Origin: Candidatus Zixiibacteriota bacterium
Lineage (GTDB): Bacteria > Zixibacteria > MSB-5A5 > SM1-73
DNA: 7,606 bases
Reading direction: 5' to 3'
Assembly (NCBI GenBank): GCA_022866585.1
Contig: JALHUP010000371.1
Span: forward strand, 1-7,606
Below, one piece after another: positions 1-4,913 of the stretch. The position numbers and the translations under genes were made by a program. Each line of letters opens with the position of its first letter. The first letter of the stretch is position 1. A model generated the notes under the pieces. The model did not search any database. It saw nothing but the letters and a program-made list of their open reading frames with translations, and was not told the origin of the DNA.

Positions 1-1
1 C

Positions 2-331
2 ACTAATGATTGCAGAGAAGTCGAGAAGATGATAGAAAAGGGAAATAAGGAGGCAAAGACAGTCTATGATGCCATGATCTATCAGATCGCTTGTGAGATC
101 GGAAGCCGTGCCGTTGCCTTAAAGGGAAAAGTGGATGCTATTGTTCTCACCGGTGGATTGGCACACTCAGAGTATGTGACCACCAAACTCAAAGAGTGGG
201 TAGGTTTCATCACCAAAGTGATGGTCTATCCGGGGCAGGACGAGATGAAAGCATTAGCTTTGGGAGCTCTACGGGTCTTAAGGGGAGAGGAGGAAGCTAA
301 AACTTATCCGGAGATAGTCAGGGATGAGTAG
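2..331 (+). CDS. buk: Butyrate kinase, C-terminal part (gene enters from the left edge)
   Basis: Butyrate kinase makes ATP from butyryl phosphate (butyryl-P + ADP to butyrate + ATP), the last step of fermentative butyrate formation; relatives act on branched-chain acyl phosphates. It is cytoplasmic and belongs to the ASKHA (acetate kinase) superfamily. The reading frame is open from base 2 and gives 109 residues, about the last third of a usual ~355-residue enzyme. It begins with TNDCREVEKMIEKG, close to the TNDxREVE segment of butyrate kinases. It continues through AMIYQIACEIGSRAVALKGKVD and the nucleotide-binding segment AIVLTGGLAHSEYV, and ends with VYPGQDEMKALALGALRVL, where PGxxEMxALAxGxLRVL is typical of the family C-terminus. 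The stop is TAG at 329-331. Family assignment is strong; the preferred acid (butyrate or a branched-chain acid) cannot be decided. Downstream lies a palindrome, then scpB on the same strand; any phosphotransacylase partner would be outside the window. Confidence 0.93.
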   Translation, partial: TNDCREVEKMIEKGNKEAKTVYDAMIYQIACEIGSRAVALKGKVDAIVLTGGLAHSEYVTTKLKEWVGFITKVMVYPGQDEMKALALGALRVLRGEEEAKTYPEIVRDE

Positions 332-397
332 CAGACGATGATGAACCTCCGCTGGGCAGGAGAGAGCCAACACTAAATTGTATTGACATTTCTTAAA

Positions 398-454
398 CCT
401 CTCCCCCTTAGTCCCCCTCTCCATGAAATGGAGAGGGTGAGATAGGGGGTGAGG
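398..454. repeat. Large imperfect palindrome between buk and scpB
   Basis: Two 27-base arms (398-424 and 428-454) around a GAA spacer match as inverted repeats at 22 of 27 positions. The left arm is rich in CCCC/CTCTCC, the right arm in GGAGAGGG/GGGGG. As RNA this would be a very stable hairpin. There is no T-tract after it, so it is not a standard intrinsic terminator. C/T-rich against G/A-rich palindromes of this look occur as dispersed intergenic (REP/MITE-like) elements in many bacteria; membership in such a family here is inferred from appearance only. The right arm ends 17 bases before the scpB start. Confidence 0.8.
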
Positions 455-471
455 TAGATGAGGGAAGAAAA

Positions 472-1176
472 TTGGAAACTGAAAACAATCAACAACAGAT
501 AATCGAAGCACTCCTTTTCGCCTCAGATTCGCCTTTGTCGCCAGACAAAATTCAGGCGGTTATCAAAGAGATTACCCCGGATGAGATAGAAGAGCTAATA
601 AACTCCTTAAATGAGAAATACCGATTGGGTGGTCACAGCTTTGTCATAAAGAAGATCGCCAAGGGTTATCAGATGTATACCCTTCCCGACTTTGCCCCCT
701 GGATAAAAGCTTTGTTTTCTCATAACCGAAGAGAGAAGCTATCTACACAATCTCTGGAAGTCTTAGCCATCGTGGCTTACAAACAACCTATCGTTAAATC
801 GGATGTTGATCGACTCAGAGGAGTCAATAGCGAAGGTCCGATATTCACTTTACTTGACCGAAAGCTGATCACCATTGTGGGAAGAAAACCCGCACCGGGA
901 AGACCTTTGTTATATGGCACCACCCAAGAGTTTTTGACCCATTTTGGGCTGAAAGACCTGGATGATTTGCCCAGAATCGAAGAGCTAGAGATGCTTTTAA
1001 AGAAAAAAGAACAAGCTTCATTGGCTGAGGCAGAGTTTGAGAAGATGATAGAAGAGAGATTAGAGAAAAGTGAAGAGGTCTTGCAGGAAGAAAAAGAAAA
1101 AGCGGTCGAAGAAGTCCCCTTCCAAACGATCTCCCAAAATTCTCCCCAACCCTCTGTTGAAGATGAGACTCAATAA
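472..1176 (+). CDS. scpB: ScpB, segregation and condensation protein B
   Basis: ScpB is the winged-helix (kite) subunit that dimerises and, with ScpA, bridges the heads of the SMC condensin to compact and segregate chromosomes; it is cytoplasmic and nucleoid-associated. The 234-residue product carries family hallmarks in order: IIEALLFASDSPLS (10-23), the first winged-helix region to about residue 85, LSTQSLEVLAIVAYKQPI (90-107), RGVNSEGPIFTLLDRKLI (116-133), and GRKPAPGRPLLYGTT followed by FLTHFGLKDLDDLP (137-167). A Glu/Lys-rich, probably disordered tail follows (about 172-215), which is common in this family. The start is a TTG at 472 with an AGGGA-type ribosome site at 461-465; a TGA at 424-426 limits the frame upstream and no ATG lies in frame between. 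scpA, the usual upstream neighbour, is not present here; butyrate kinase takes its place. The end overlaps the next gene by 14 bases, so the two are likely translated together. Confidence 0.95.
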   Translation: METENNQQQIIEALLFASDSPLSPDKIQAVIKEITPDEIEELINSLNEKYRLGGHSFVIKKIAKGYQMYTLPDFAPWIKALFSHNRREKLSTQSLEVLAIVAYKQPIVKSDVDRLRGVNSEGPIFTLLDRKLITIVGRKPAPGRPLLYGTTQEFLTHFGLKDLDDLPRIEELEMLLKKKEQASLAEAEFEKMIEERLEKSEEVLQEEKEKAVEEVPFQTISQNSPQPSVEDETQ

Positions 1177-1876
1177 ATTTCTTGGACAAACCGGCATTTC
1201 CTCCCGACGTGGAGCTGATCTTTTAATCCAATCCGGCAGGGTGACGGTTAATGGTATCAAGATCGAAGAATTGGGAATCTTGATTGATGAGAAAAAAGAC
1301 GAAATAAGAGTGGATGGCAAAAAAGTTTCCCTTCCGGAAAAATCTCTCTACATACTTTTGAACAAACCCAAAGGCTATCTTTGCACTGTAAAAGATAGCT
1401 TCGGACGTCCTACCGTATTAGATTTGGTGGGCAGGTATAAAAAGGTATTTCCGGTAGGAAGATTAGATTTGGATACCGAAGGAGTCTTCCTTTTGACCAA
1501 CGATGGCGAGCTTGCATATCGACTCACTCATCCTAAATTTCAAGTAGAGAAGACCTATATGGTCACGGTAAAGGGTGAGACAAGGGAAAAAGTTTTAAAG
1601 AATTTTCATAGGGGGATAAAATTAGAGGATGGCGAAATCGCTAAAGGAGAGGCAAAAATTCTAAAAATAGAAGAAGGTAATTCAGTGCTCGAATTGAAAT
1701 TAAGAGAGGGGAGAAAAAGAGAGATAAAGAGAATGTGCAAAGCAGTCGGACTCTCCGTTACAAATTTAGTGCGAACAGAATTCGCCAACTTGACTGCCAA
1801 GAATTTGAAACCGGGGGCTTGGAGATATTTAAGAGAAAAGGAGATTGAAGATTTAAAAAGGACGGTTGGGCTCTGA
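1163..1876 (+). CDS. rluB: 16S/23S rRNA pseudouridine synthase, RsuA/RluB family
   Basis: Members isomerise a single uridine to pseudouridine in 16S (RsuA) or 23S (RluB/E/F) rRNA. The 237-residue product has an N-terminal S4 RNA-binding domain (residues 1-48: MRLNKFLGQTGISSRRGAD, then IQSGRVTVNG) and a catalytic domain from about residue 60 (LYILLNKPKGYLCT). The motif VGRLDLDTEGVFLLTNDGELAYRLTHP spans 98-124, where Asp102 of GRLD is the catalytic aspartate. REGRKREIKRMC (181-192) is the conserved C-terminal RNA/uridine pocket motif. ATG at 1163 is chosen because it sits exactly at the S4 start and overlaps the scpB stop, which suggests translational coupling. A GTG at 1070 would add 31 Lys/Arg-rich residues read from the out-of-frame scpB tail. 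The ScpB-RluB pairing matches the order known in Bacillus and many other bacteria, which favours RluB over RsuA, but the target base cannot be read from sequence. Confidence 0.92.
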   Translation: MRLNKFLGQTGISSRRGADLLIQSGRVTVNGIKIEELGILIDEKKDEIRVDGKKVSLPEKSLYILLNKPKGYLCTVKDSFGRPTVLDLVGRYKKVFPVGRLDLDTEGVFLLTNDGELAYRLTHPKFQVEKTYMVTVKGETREKVLKNFHRGIKLEDGEIAKGEAKILKIEEGNSVLELKLREGRKREIKRMCKAVGLSVTNLVRTEFANLTAKNLKPGAWRYLREKEIEDLKRTVGL

Positions 1877-2007
1877 GCTTCGGCACTGGTAAGGTATGCC
1901 AACCCTCCCTCGATTCGTGTGTTTTTTTCACAATTTTTTATCCCTTTACAATTTTAGATAGCTCGACTTTGCTCACCATAAAAGAATGGCAACTGGTGTT
2001 ACTGACC
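1877..2007. other. Intergenic stretch after rluB
   Basis: No gene is supported here. A run of seven T at about 1921-1927 follows rluB, but I find no convincing stem before it, so a terminator is not called. Together with 2008-2510 this makes up a long stretch without an intact gene. Confidence 0.5.
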
Positions 2008-2016
2008 TTACTGACC
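1999..2016. repeat. Tandem 9-base direct repeat (TTACTGACC twice)
   Basis: TTACTGACC occurs twice head to tail at 1999-2007 and 2008-2016. The second copy encodes the stop and last residues of the minus-strand remnant ORF. It could be a local slippage duplication or a collapsed insertion-site duplication; nothing in the sequence decides. Confidence 0.7.
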
Positions 2017-2259
2017 TTTGTTTTCAGAATTTTTTGGTGCCCCTATGTTCAGTACAATCGGTTCGGCTTCTTTCAGGACGGGTCCTTCGGCTTCATTCCC
2101 TTCGGGTTTGCCCACCCATACGGATGCTTGAGCTTCAGGGTCGAAGCAGGACAAGTCACTCCCCATAAACCGAGCCACAGCCCAAGCTAATCCGTTTGTA
2201 TCACCTCCTCCATAAATACTGCACCTATCCCCATCACCCTCAAAGTTATGGTGATTTTG
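2008..2259 (-). pseudogene. Start-less open frame of unknown family (probable gene remnant)
   Basis: On the minus strand the frame is open for 83 codons between a TAG at 2260-2262 and a TAA at 2008-2010. It reads like protein rather than random sequence: FEGDGDRCSIYGGGDTNG near the start, then LAWAVARFMGSDLSC, later VWVGKPEGNEAEGP, and the end PKNSENKGQ. I do not recognise the family. There is no ATG near its beginning; the only internal ATG (the Met of RFMGSDL) would leave about 45 codons. A strong SD-like GGAGGAGGTGAT lies inside the frame (about 2201-2212) without a usable start behind it in this frame. It overlaps the tail of the transposase fragment in another frame, and its open part begins at the small hairpin 2262-2280. 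Best read as the broken end of a gene or of a repeated element; it may also be non-coding. Confidence 0.4.
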
Positions 2260-2486
2260 CTATCCCGCCTTTGGCGGGATTTGCCCCTTCGGTCAACTAA
2301 CCCGGCACTCTTCTGGTTTTGAAACTGTTTGACCCATTTCCTTAGGGTCTTACGGTCACATCCAAAGGCACGGGCGGTCAAACTCAAATTACAATGGTTG
2401 ACATAGTAAGTCCGGATCATCTTTTTTCTGCATCCCTGAGGATCGAGGGAGTCTTTTATCCTTTGAGTATAGATTTCTGGTGGCAT
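2187..2486 (-). pseudogene. Transposase N-terminal helix-turn-helix fragment (truncated)
   Basis: A 99-residue frame whose first ~70 residues look like the homeodomain-type helix-turn-helix head of IS transposases with an integrase (DDE) core. CRKKMIRTYYVNHCNLSLTA is helix 1-2, RAFGCDRKTLRKWVKQF (39-55) the recognition helix, and AGLVDRRGKS the start of the linker. Such proteins usually run to about 300-350 residues; here the similarity stops at residue ~70, exactly where the 2262-2280 hairpin begins, and the remaining ~25 residues look unrelated. No DDE domain was seen further along this strand. The start at 2484-2486 is preceded by a very good SD, AAGGAGGTGAG (complement of about 2503-2513), but 20 bases separate GGAGG from the ATG, which is long. 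In this state it cannot transpose; a DNA-binding product is possible but unproven. Confidence 0.65.
2262..2280. repeat. Perfect small hairpin ATCCCGCC-TTT-GGCGGGAT
   Basis: Two perfect 8-base arms (2262-2269 and 2273-2280) flank a 3-base loop. In the transposase frame it falls on residues ~70-75, the point where family similarity ends; on the other side the remnant ORF 2008-2259 begins. G/C-rich stems of this form are often dispersed repeats or terminator stems; here no T-tract follows on either strand. It probably marks an insertion or recombination joint. Confidence 0.75.
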
Positions 2487-2724
2487 TTGAGATTAATTAA
2501 CTCTCACCTCCTTAAAATGGCTTCATTAGAAGCCCCACAATCGAAGATCTCAGACCAGGTAGGGTCTTCATGGCCTATTTTTACCTTTAAAATCATGTTT
2601 TGCGAATTTAAACTCTTAGTTTAAAATGTCAATCAACAATTTTAACTTCTCTTCGCTCATCCAAAATATCTCTTTGGGGTGGGAAGTTTTAATCCGACCC
2701 CTTCTAAAAAACTTTGAAAAAGGC
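2487..2724. other. Intergenic stretch upstream of the divergent transposase fragment and secreted-protein gene
   Basis: A+T-rich non-coding sequence. It contains the SD for the minus-strand transposase fragment (about 2501-2513), a possible minus-strand promoter with a palindrome (2605-2632), and leads into the plus-strand promoter at 2725. I see no supportable gene in it. Confidence 0.6.
2605..2632 (-). promoter_or_regulatory. Possible sigma70-type promoter for the transposase fragment, with internal palindrome
   Basis: Read on the minus strand, TTGACA (2632-2627) is followed after 16 bases by TAAATT (2610-2605), four of six matches to TATAAT. The spacer overlaps a perfect inverted repeat, TTTAAACT-CTT-AGTTTAAA (2607-2625), which could be an operator or just A+T-rich chance. 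It points toward the transposase fragment about 120 bases away. Confidence 0.35.
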
Positions 2725-2753
2725 TTGACATTTTCGTAAAATATTTGTAAAAT
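2725..2753 (+). promoter_or_regulatory. Strong sigma70-type promoter of the secreted-protein gene
   Basis: A perfect -35 box TTGACA (2725-2730) and a good -10 box TAAAAT (2748-2753) are separated by the ideal 17 bases. Transcription would begin near 2760, giving a leader of about 158 bases before the ATG at 2918. The leader holds two copies of AGTTTGCA (2778-2785, 2843-2850), but no riboswitch class I recognise. Confidence 0.75.
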
Positions 2754-2904
2754 AGGTCGATATAAAAAAAGCACGAGAGTTTGCATTAAAAAGATATCAA
2801 CCCGTATCAAAGGTAACGGACACCAAGAATCCGCTAAAAACAAGTTTGCAGAAATAAAAGAATTGAAAGATTTCGATCCGAACTAACCAATAAACTCTAA
2901 ACCC

Positions 2905-2911
2905 AAGGAGG
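2905..2911 (+). promoter_or_regulatory. Strong ribosome binding site for the secreted-protein gene
   Basis: AAGGAGG lies six bases before the ATG at 2918. This near-perfect SD fixes the start and suggests high translation. Confidence 0.85.
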
Positions 2912-2917
2912 AGCGCT

Positions 2918-3613
2918 ATGTTCTCCAAAAAGTATTTGAGTTGTTTTCTGCTTGTGGCGGCTTTTATTTTGGTTCTTTCCCAAGCAGAGCCGCTGGTGGC
3001 ACAGGTGCCTGGCATGTTGGGACTGCCTAAGTTATATGGCGAATTCAAAGCGCCAGAGGTGGGCACCTACGTCAAATATAAACTTTCCGACAACAAAGGC
3101 GGAACCGAGAACATTCTTAAACTCTCGATAGTTGGTAAAGAGAAAGTTGAAGGGGGGGACTTCTTCTGGTATGAGATTGAACATAACGATCCCAGGTCTG
3201 GAAGCGTTACCATCTTCAAAATGTTGATTTCCGGTAACCCACAGCAGCCAGGCGCCATCAAAAGGTGGATCTATAAGTCGGGCAAAGAGCCAGCCAATGA
3301 GTTGCCCCAGACGTTTGTGAACCTGATGAATCAGTCTACCAAAGAGACGACCAACGTGGCGAAACCCAAAACTAAAAAGCTGGGAACAGGGAAGGTCACG
3401 ATCAAGATGGGAGCTTTCACTTGCGTGCACACCCAAGATGTCTCCGAAGACAAGCAAATAACAGATACCTGGACCAGTGTCCAAGTGCCACTATTTGGAA
3501 TAGTAAAAAGCACTTCGGGATCAAAAACCTTAGAGCTTTTGGAGCACGGAACCGGGGCGGTCACGGCTATCAAGGAGAAACCCAACCTTTTAGAAATGCC
3601 TGGACAAAAGTAG
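2918..3613 (+). CDS. Secreted/periplasmic protein of unknown function, with signal peptide
   Basis: The 231-residue product begins with a signal peptide: basic MFSKKY, a hydrophobic core LSCFLLVAAFILVLS (7-21), and a plausible signal peptidase I site after SQA (residue 23); an alternative lies near LVAQ (29). The mature part (~200 residues) has no further membrane segment. It reads as a beta-rich domain: VGTYVKYKLSDNKGG (48-62), ILKLSIVGKEKVEGGDFFWYEIEH (66-89), then a segment on metals or substrate unknown, FKMLISGNPQQPGAIKRWIYKSG (100-122), TGKVTIKMGAFTCVH (157-171), and WTSVQVPLFGIVKS (185-198). The pattern of 'kMGAFTC' followed by 'W.S..VPLFGIVKS' recalls secreted proteins that adopt a LolA/LppX-like or similar beta fold, but I cannot name a family and no active site is evident. 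One Cys (169) is left in the mature chain. It has its own strong promoter, SD and terminator, so it is a monocistronic unit, probably well expressed. Confidence 0.88.
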   Translation: MFSKKYLSCFLLVAAFILVLSQAEPLVAQVPGMLGLPKLYGEFKAPEVGTYVKYKLSDNKGGTENILKLSIVGKEKVEGGDFFWYEIEHNDPRSGSVTIFKMLISGNPQQPGAIKRWIYKSGKEPANELPQTFVNLMNQSTKETTNVAKPKTKKLGTGKVTIKMGAFTCVHTQDVSEDKQITDTWTSVQVPLFGIVKSTSGSKTLELLEHGTGAVTAIKEKPNLLEMPGQK

Positions 3614-3680
3614 GGACAGCGAAAAGACATTGTGAGATTGGTTCGAGTTGTGTGTTCTTTTTTAAAGAATAAAGTTTCGA

Positions 3681-3714
3681 AAGTGGTGGCTTTCTTTAGC
3701 CACCACTTTTTTAT
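3681..3714 (+). terminator. Rho-independent terminator of the secreted-protein gene
   Basis: A perfect 11-base stem, AAGTGGTGGCT (3681-3691) with AGCCACCACTT (3698-3708), closes a 6-base loop and runs into a T-rich tract (3707-3717). It lies about 70 bases after the stop at 3613. The A-rich left side makes a weaker minus-strand terminator possible, but no gene ends there. Confidence 0.92.
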
Positions 3715-3761
3715 TTTCTGAAAGACACAACTCGCCTCTTTAGGTGTAACCTCCAAGTTTT

Positions 3762-3788
3762 TTGACATATAGGCAAGATTCTTATGCT
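3762..3788 (+). promoter_or_regulatory. Possible promoter for the thioesterase gene
   Basis: A perfect -35 TTGACA (3762-3767) is followed after a short 15-base spacer by TATGCT (3783-3788), four of six matches to the -10 box. It lies after the terminator at 3681-3714 and about 145 bases before the next gene, which needs a promoter somewhere here. The rest of 3715-3931 shows nothing else I can support. Confidence 0.35.
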
Positions 3789-3931
3789 TTTCTCAAGTGT
3801 TCTACATAGCCCCCAAGGATAGCCAAAATAAAAATCATTAGCTACTCTCTGCAGGTACACGTCAAGGCATTTGGGCGTTATTATATGTAAGGGCACAAAT
3901 TGAGTTTTGGGGAAGTGGAAAGGAAATTCGT

Positions 3932-4381
3932 ATGAATGTTTCGCAAAAGATGAAATCTTTGAAAAGGTATAGCCAGTGCTTTGTTTGTGGAGACAAAAAC
4001 CCATTCGGGTTGAATGTGGAATTTTACAAAAAAGACGGGAAAGTTGTAGGAGAATACTTAGCCCAGGACCGGTTTCAAGGATACAGAAATATCTTACATG
4101 GAGGAATCCTCTCCGCTCTTTTGGATGAGGTGATGATCAAATCTATTTTAGCTCAAAATATTCTCACTTTAACCTGCGAGATAAAAGTCAGATTTAAAAA
4201 GCCCGTCAAAATTGGACAGAGGCTTTTTTTAGAAGGGAAGCCTATCCTGAGCAGAGGCAAAATCCTTTTGGCTGAAGGTAAGGTCACAAATGAAGATGGT
4301 GAGCTGGTAGCAACTGCAGAAGGAAAATTTTTCAGAGCCGAAGGAGAGATGGAAAAACTCTTAGGCCTGAGCTTAGAATAG
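3932..4381 (+). CDS. PaaI-like hotdog-fold acyl-CoA thioesterase
   Basis: Hotdog thioesterases of the PaaI/YbgC-like group hydrolyse acyl-CoA thioesters in the cytoplasm, releasing CoA. The 149-residue product matches the family's size and layout. It has an N-terminal CFVCGDKNPFGLNVEFYK segment (16-33) typical of the PaaI subgroup, and the hallmark NILHGGILSALLDEVM (53-68), which forms the central hotdog helix. His56-Gly57-Gly58 and the acidic Asp65/Glu66 are the expected catalytic or acyl-binding residues. The sheet strands are LTCEIKVRFKKPVKIGQRLFLEG (80-102) and ILLAEGKVTNEDGELVATAEGKFF (111-134). Start ATG at 3932 is supported by GGAA (3922-3925) in AAAGGAAA, about six bases upstream. It stands alone between the terminated secreted-protein gene and the oxidoreductase gene. 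Substrate unknown; the Cys pair C16-x-x-C19 is common in such homologues. A housekeeping or detoxifying role in acyl-CoA turnover is inferred. Confidence 0.87.
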   Translation: MNVSQKMKSLKRYSQCFVCGDKNPFGLNVEFYKKDGKVVGEYLAQDRFQGYRNILHGGILSALLDEVMIKSILAQNILTLTCEIKVRFKKPVKIGQRLFLEGKPILSRGKILLAEGKVTNEDGELVATAEGKFFRAEGEMEKLLGLSLE

Positions 4382-4389
4382 GATTCATT

Positions 4390-4414
4390 CTGAAGGAAGC
4401 CGGCTTCACTTCAG
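4390..4414. repeat. Inverted repeat just after the thioesterase gene
   Basis: CTGAAGGAAGCC (4390-4401) pairs with GGCTTCACTTCAG (4402-4414) apart from one bulged A; its core GAAGCCGGCTTC is a perfect 12-base palindrome. It begins nine bases after the stop. A T-run exists only ~30 bases later (about 4443-4449), so it is a weak or imperfect terminator candidate. Confidence 0.5.
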
Positions 4415-4743
4415 ATTGGACTGAAACCTCTTGAAACTTATGTTTTTTTAAATAGCCTGCTTTTCCTGACTGAGAAAGCGTCAGCCTTTAAGATCCGGAC
4501 CAACCACAAAAAGCGAAATGAAAAAGTCCACTCCAGACTTGAATTGACAAAGCCTTTTTCTTCTGTCCGAATTTAGACATCGTGGATAAGTAGACACAAA
4601 AAATCAGGGCTTAATATTCGAGCTGGTATTTATTTTGCTCGACTTCCCGAGTCTCTCAGAAAGACTCTTTTCTTCTTCCGGACAGCAATTTCACTCAAAA
4701 TAGATCCAAATAAAAAGATTTAGCAAACAAAACCAAAAAACGT
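4415..4743. other. Non-coding gap between thioesterase and oxidoreductase genes
   Basis: No open frame of coding quality on either strand. It contains only the weak hairpin with a T-rich tail at 4649-4677 and leads to the promoter at 4744. I see no tRNA, riboswitch or repeat array here. Confidence 0.6.
4649..4677 (+). terminator. Weak terminator-like hairpin
   Basis: GAGTCT (4649-4654) pairs perfectly with AGACTC (4662-4667) around a 7-base loop, followed by TTTTCTTCTT. The 6-base stem is short and it lies ~270 bases after the thioesterase stop, so its function is doubtful. Confidence 0.35.
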
Positions 4744-4772
4744 TTGACTTTTGAACAAGACTGGGATAAAAT
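4744..4772 (+). promoter_or_regulatory. Sigma70-type promoter of the oxidoreductase gene
   Basis: TTGACT (4744-4749) and TAAAAT (4767-4772) are spaced by 17 bases, five of six matches each. Transcription would begin near 4779, leaving a leader of about 130 bases before the ATG at 4910. Confidence 0.7.
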
Positions 4773-4868
4773 AGAGTTGGGAAGCCAAATTTGGGAGCAT
4801 AGATCGGCTGCTGGTATAGTGGAGTCAAGAGGTTCTGAGTTCAAATTATGCGGAAAGAAGGAAGTCAT

Positions 4869-4913
4869 ATGAGAAATTCCCTTCATAACCTTTTCGAGGG
4901 AAGCATAAAATGA
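4869..4913 (+). CDS. Possible leader ORF (14 codons) overlapping the oxidoreductase start
   Basis: ATG at 4869 opens a 14-codon frame, MRNSLHNLFEGSIK, ending in TGA at 4911-4913, which overlaps the downstream ATG in an ATGA arrangement. It has its own SD-like AAGGAAG (4858-4864), five bases ahead. A longer version could begin at ATG 4848 (21 codons). The SD of the main gene (within GAGGGAA, 4896-4902) can pair with TTCCCT (4877-4882) inside this leader, so translating the leader could expose the start of the main gene. The peptide has no run of one amino acid as in attenuators. Chance is possible at this length. Confidence 0.35.
   Translation: MRNSLHNLFEGSIK
4877..4902 (+). promoter_or_regulatory. 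Hairpin that can mask the oxidoreductase ribosome binding site
   Basis: TTCCCT (4877-4882) is an exact complement of AGGGAA (4897-4902), extended by one G-U pair. The right arm contains the SD, nine bases before the ATG at 4910. The stem is only 6-7 pairs with a ~12-base loop, so stability is moderate. Confidence 0.4.

Noticed and set aside
1910..1945. Terminator after rluB at the T-run
   Set aside because: No stem of useful length precedes the T-tract.
1969..2190. Plus-strand open frame over the remnant region
   Set aside because: Composition is Phe/Pro/Ser-rich and not protein-like; it is the shadow of the minus-strand frame 2008-2259.
2754..2917. Riboswitch in the long leader of the secreted-protein gene
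   Set aside because: CCGT/ACGG can pair near 2802-2819 and AGTTTGCA is repeated, but no known aptamer core could be matched.
3032..3484. 150-codon minus-strand open frame opposite the secreted-protein gene
   Set aside because: It lies wholly antisense to a gene with promoter, SD, signal peptide and terminator; its translation shows no domain and no ribosome site was seen.
4800..4860. tRNA-like words (GGTATAGTGG, then GAGTTCAAAT) upstream of the oxidoreductase gene
   Set aside because: The flanks of TTCAAAT do not form a T-arm stem, and no acceptor or anticodon stem can be drawn.
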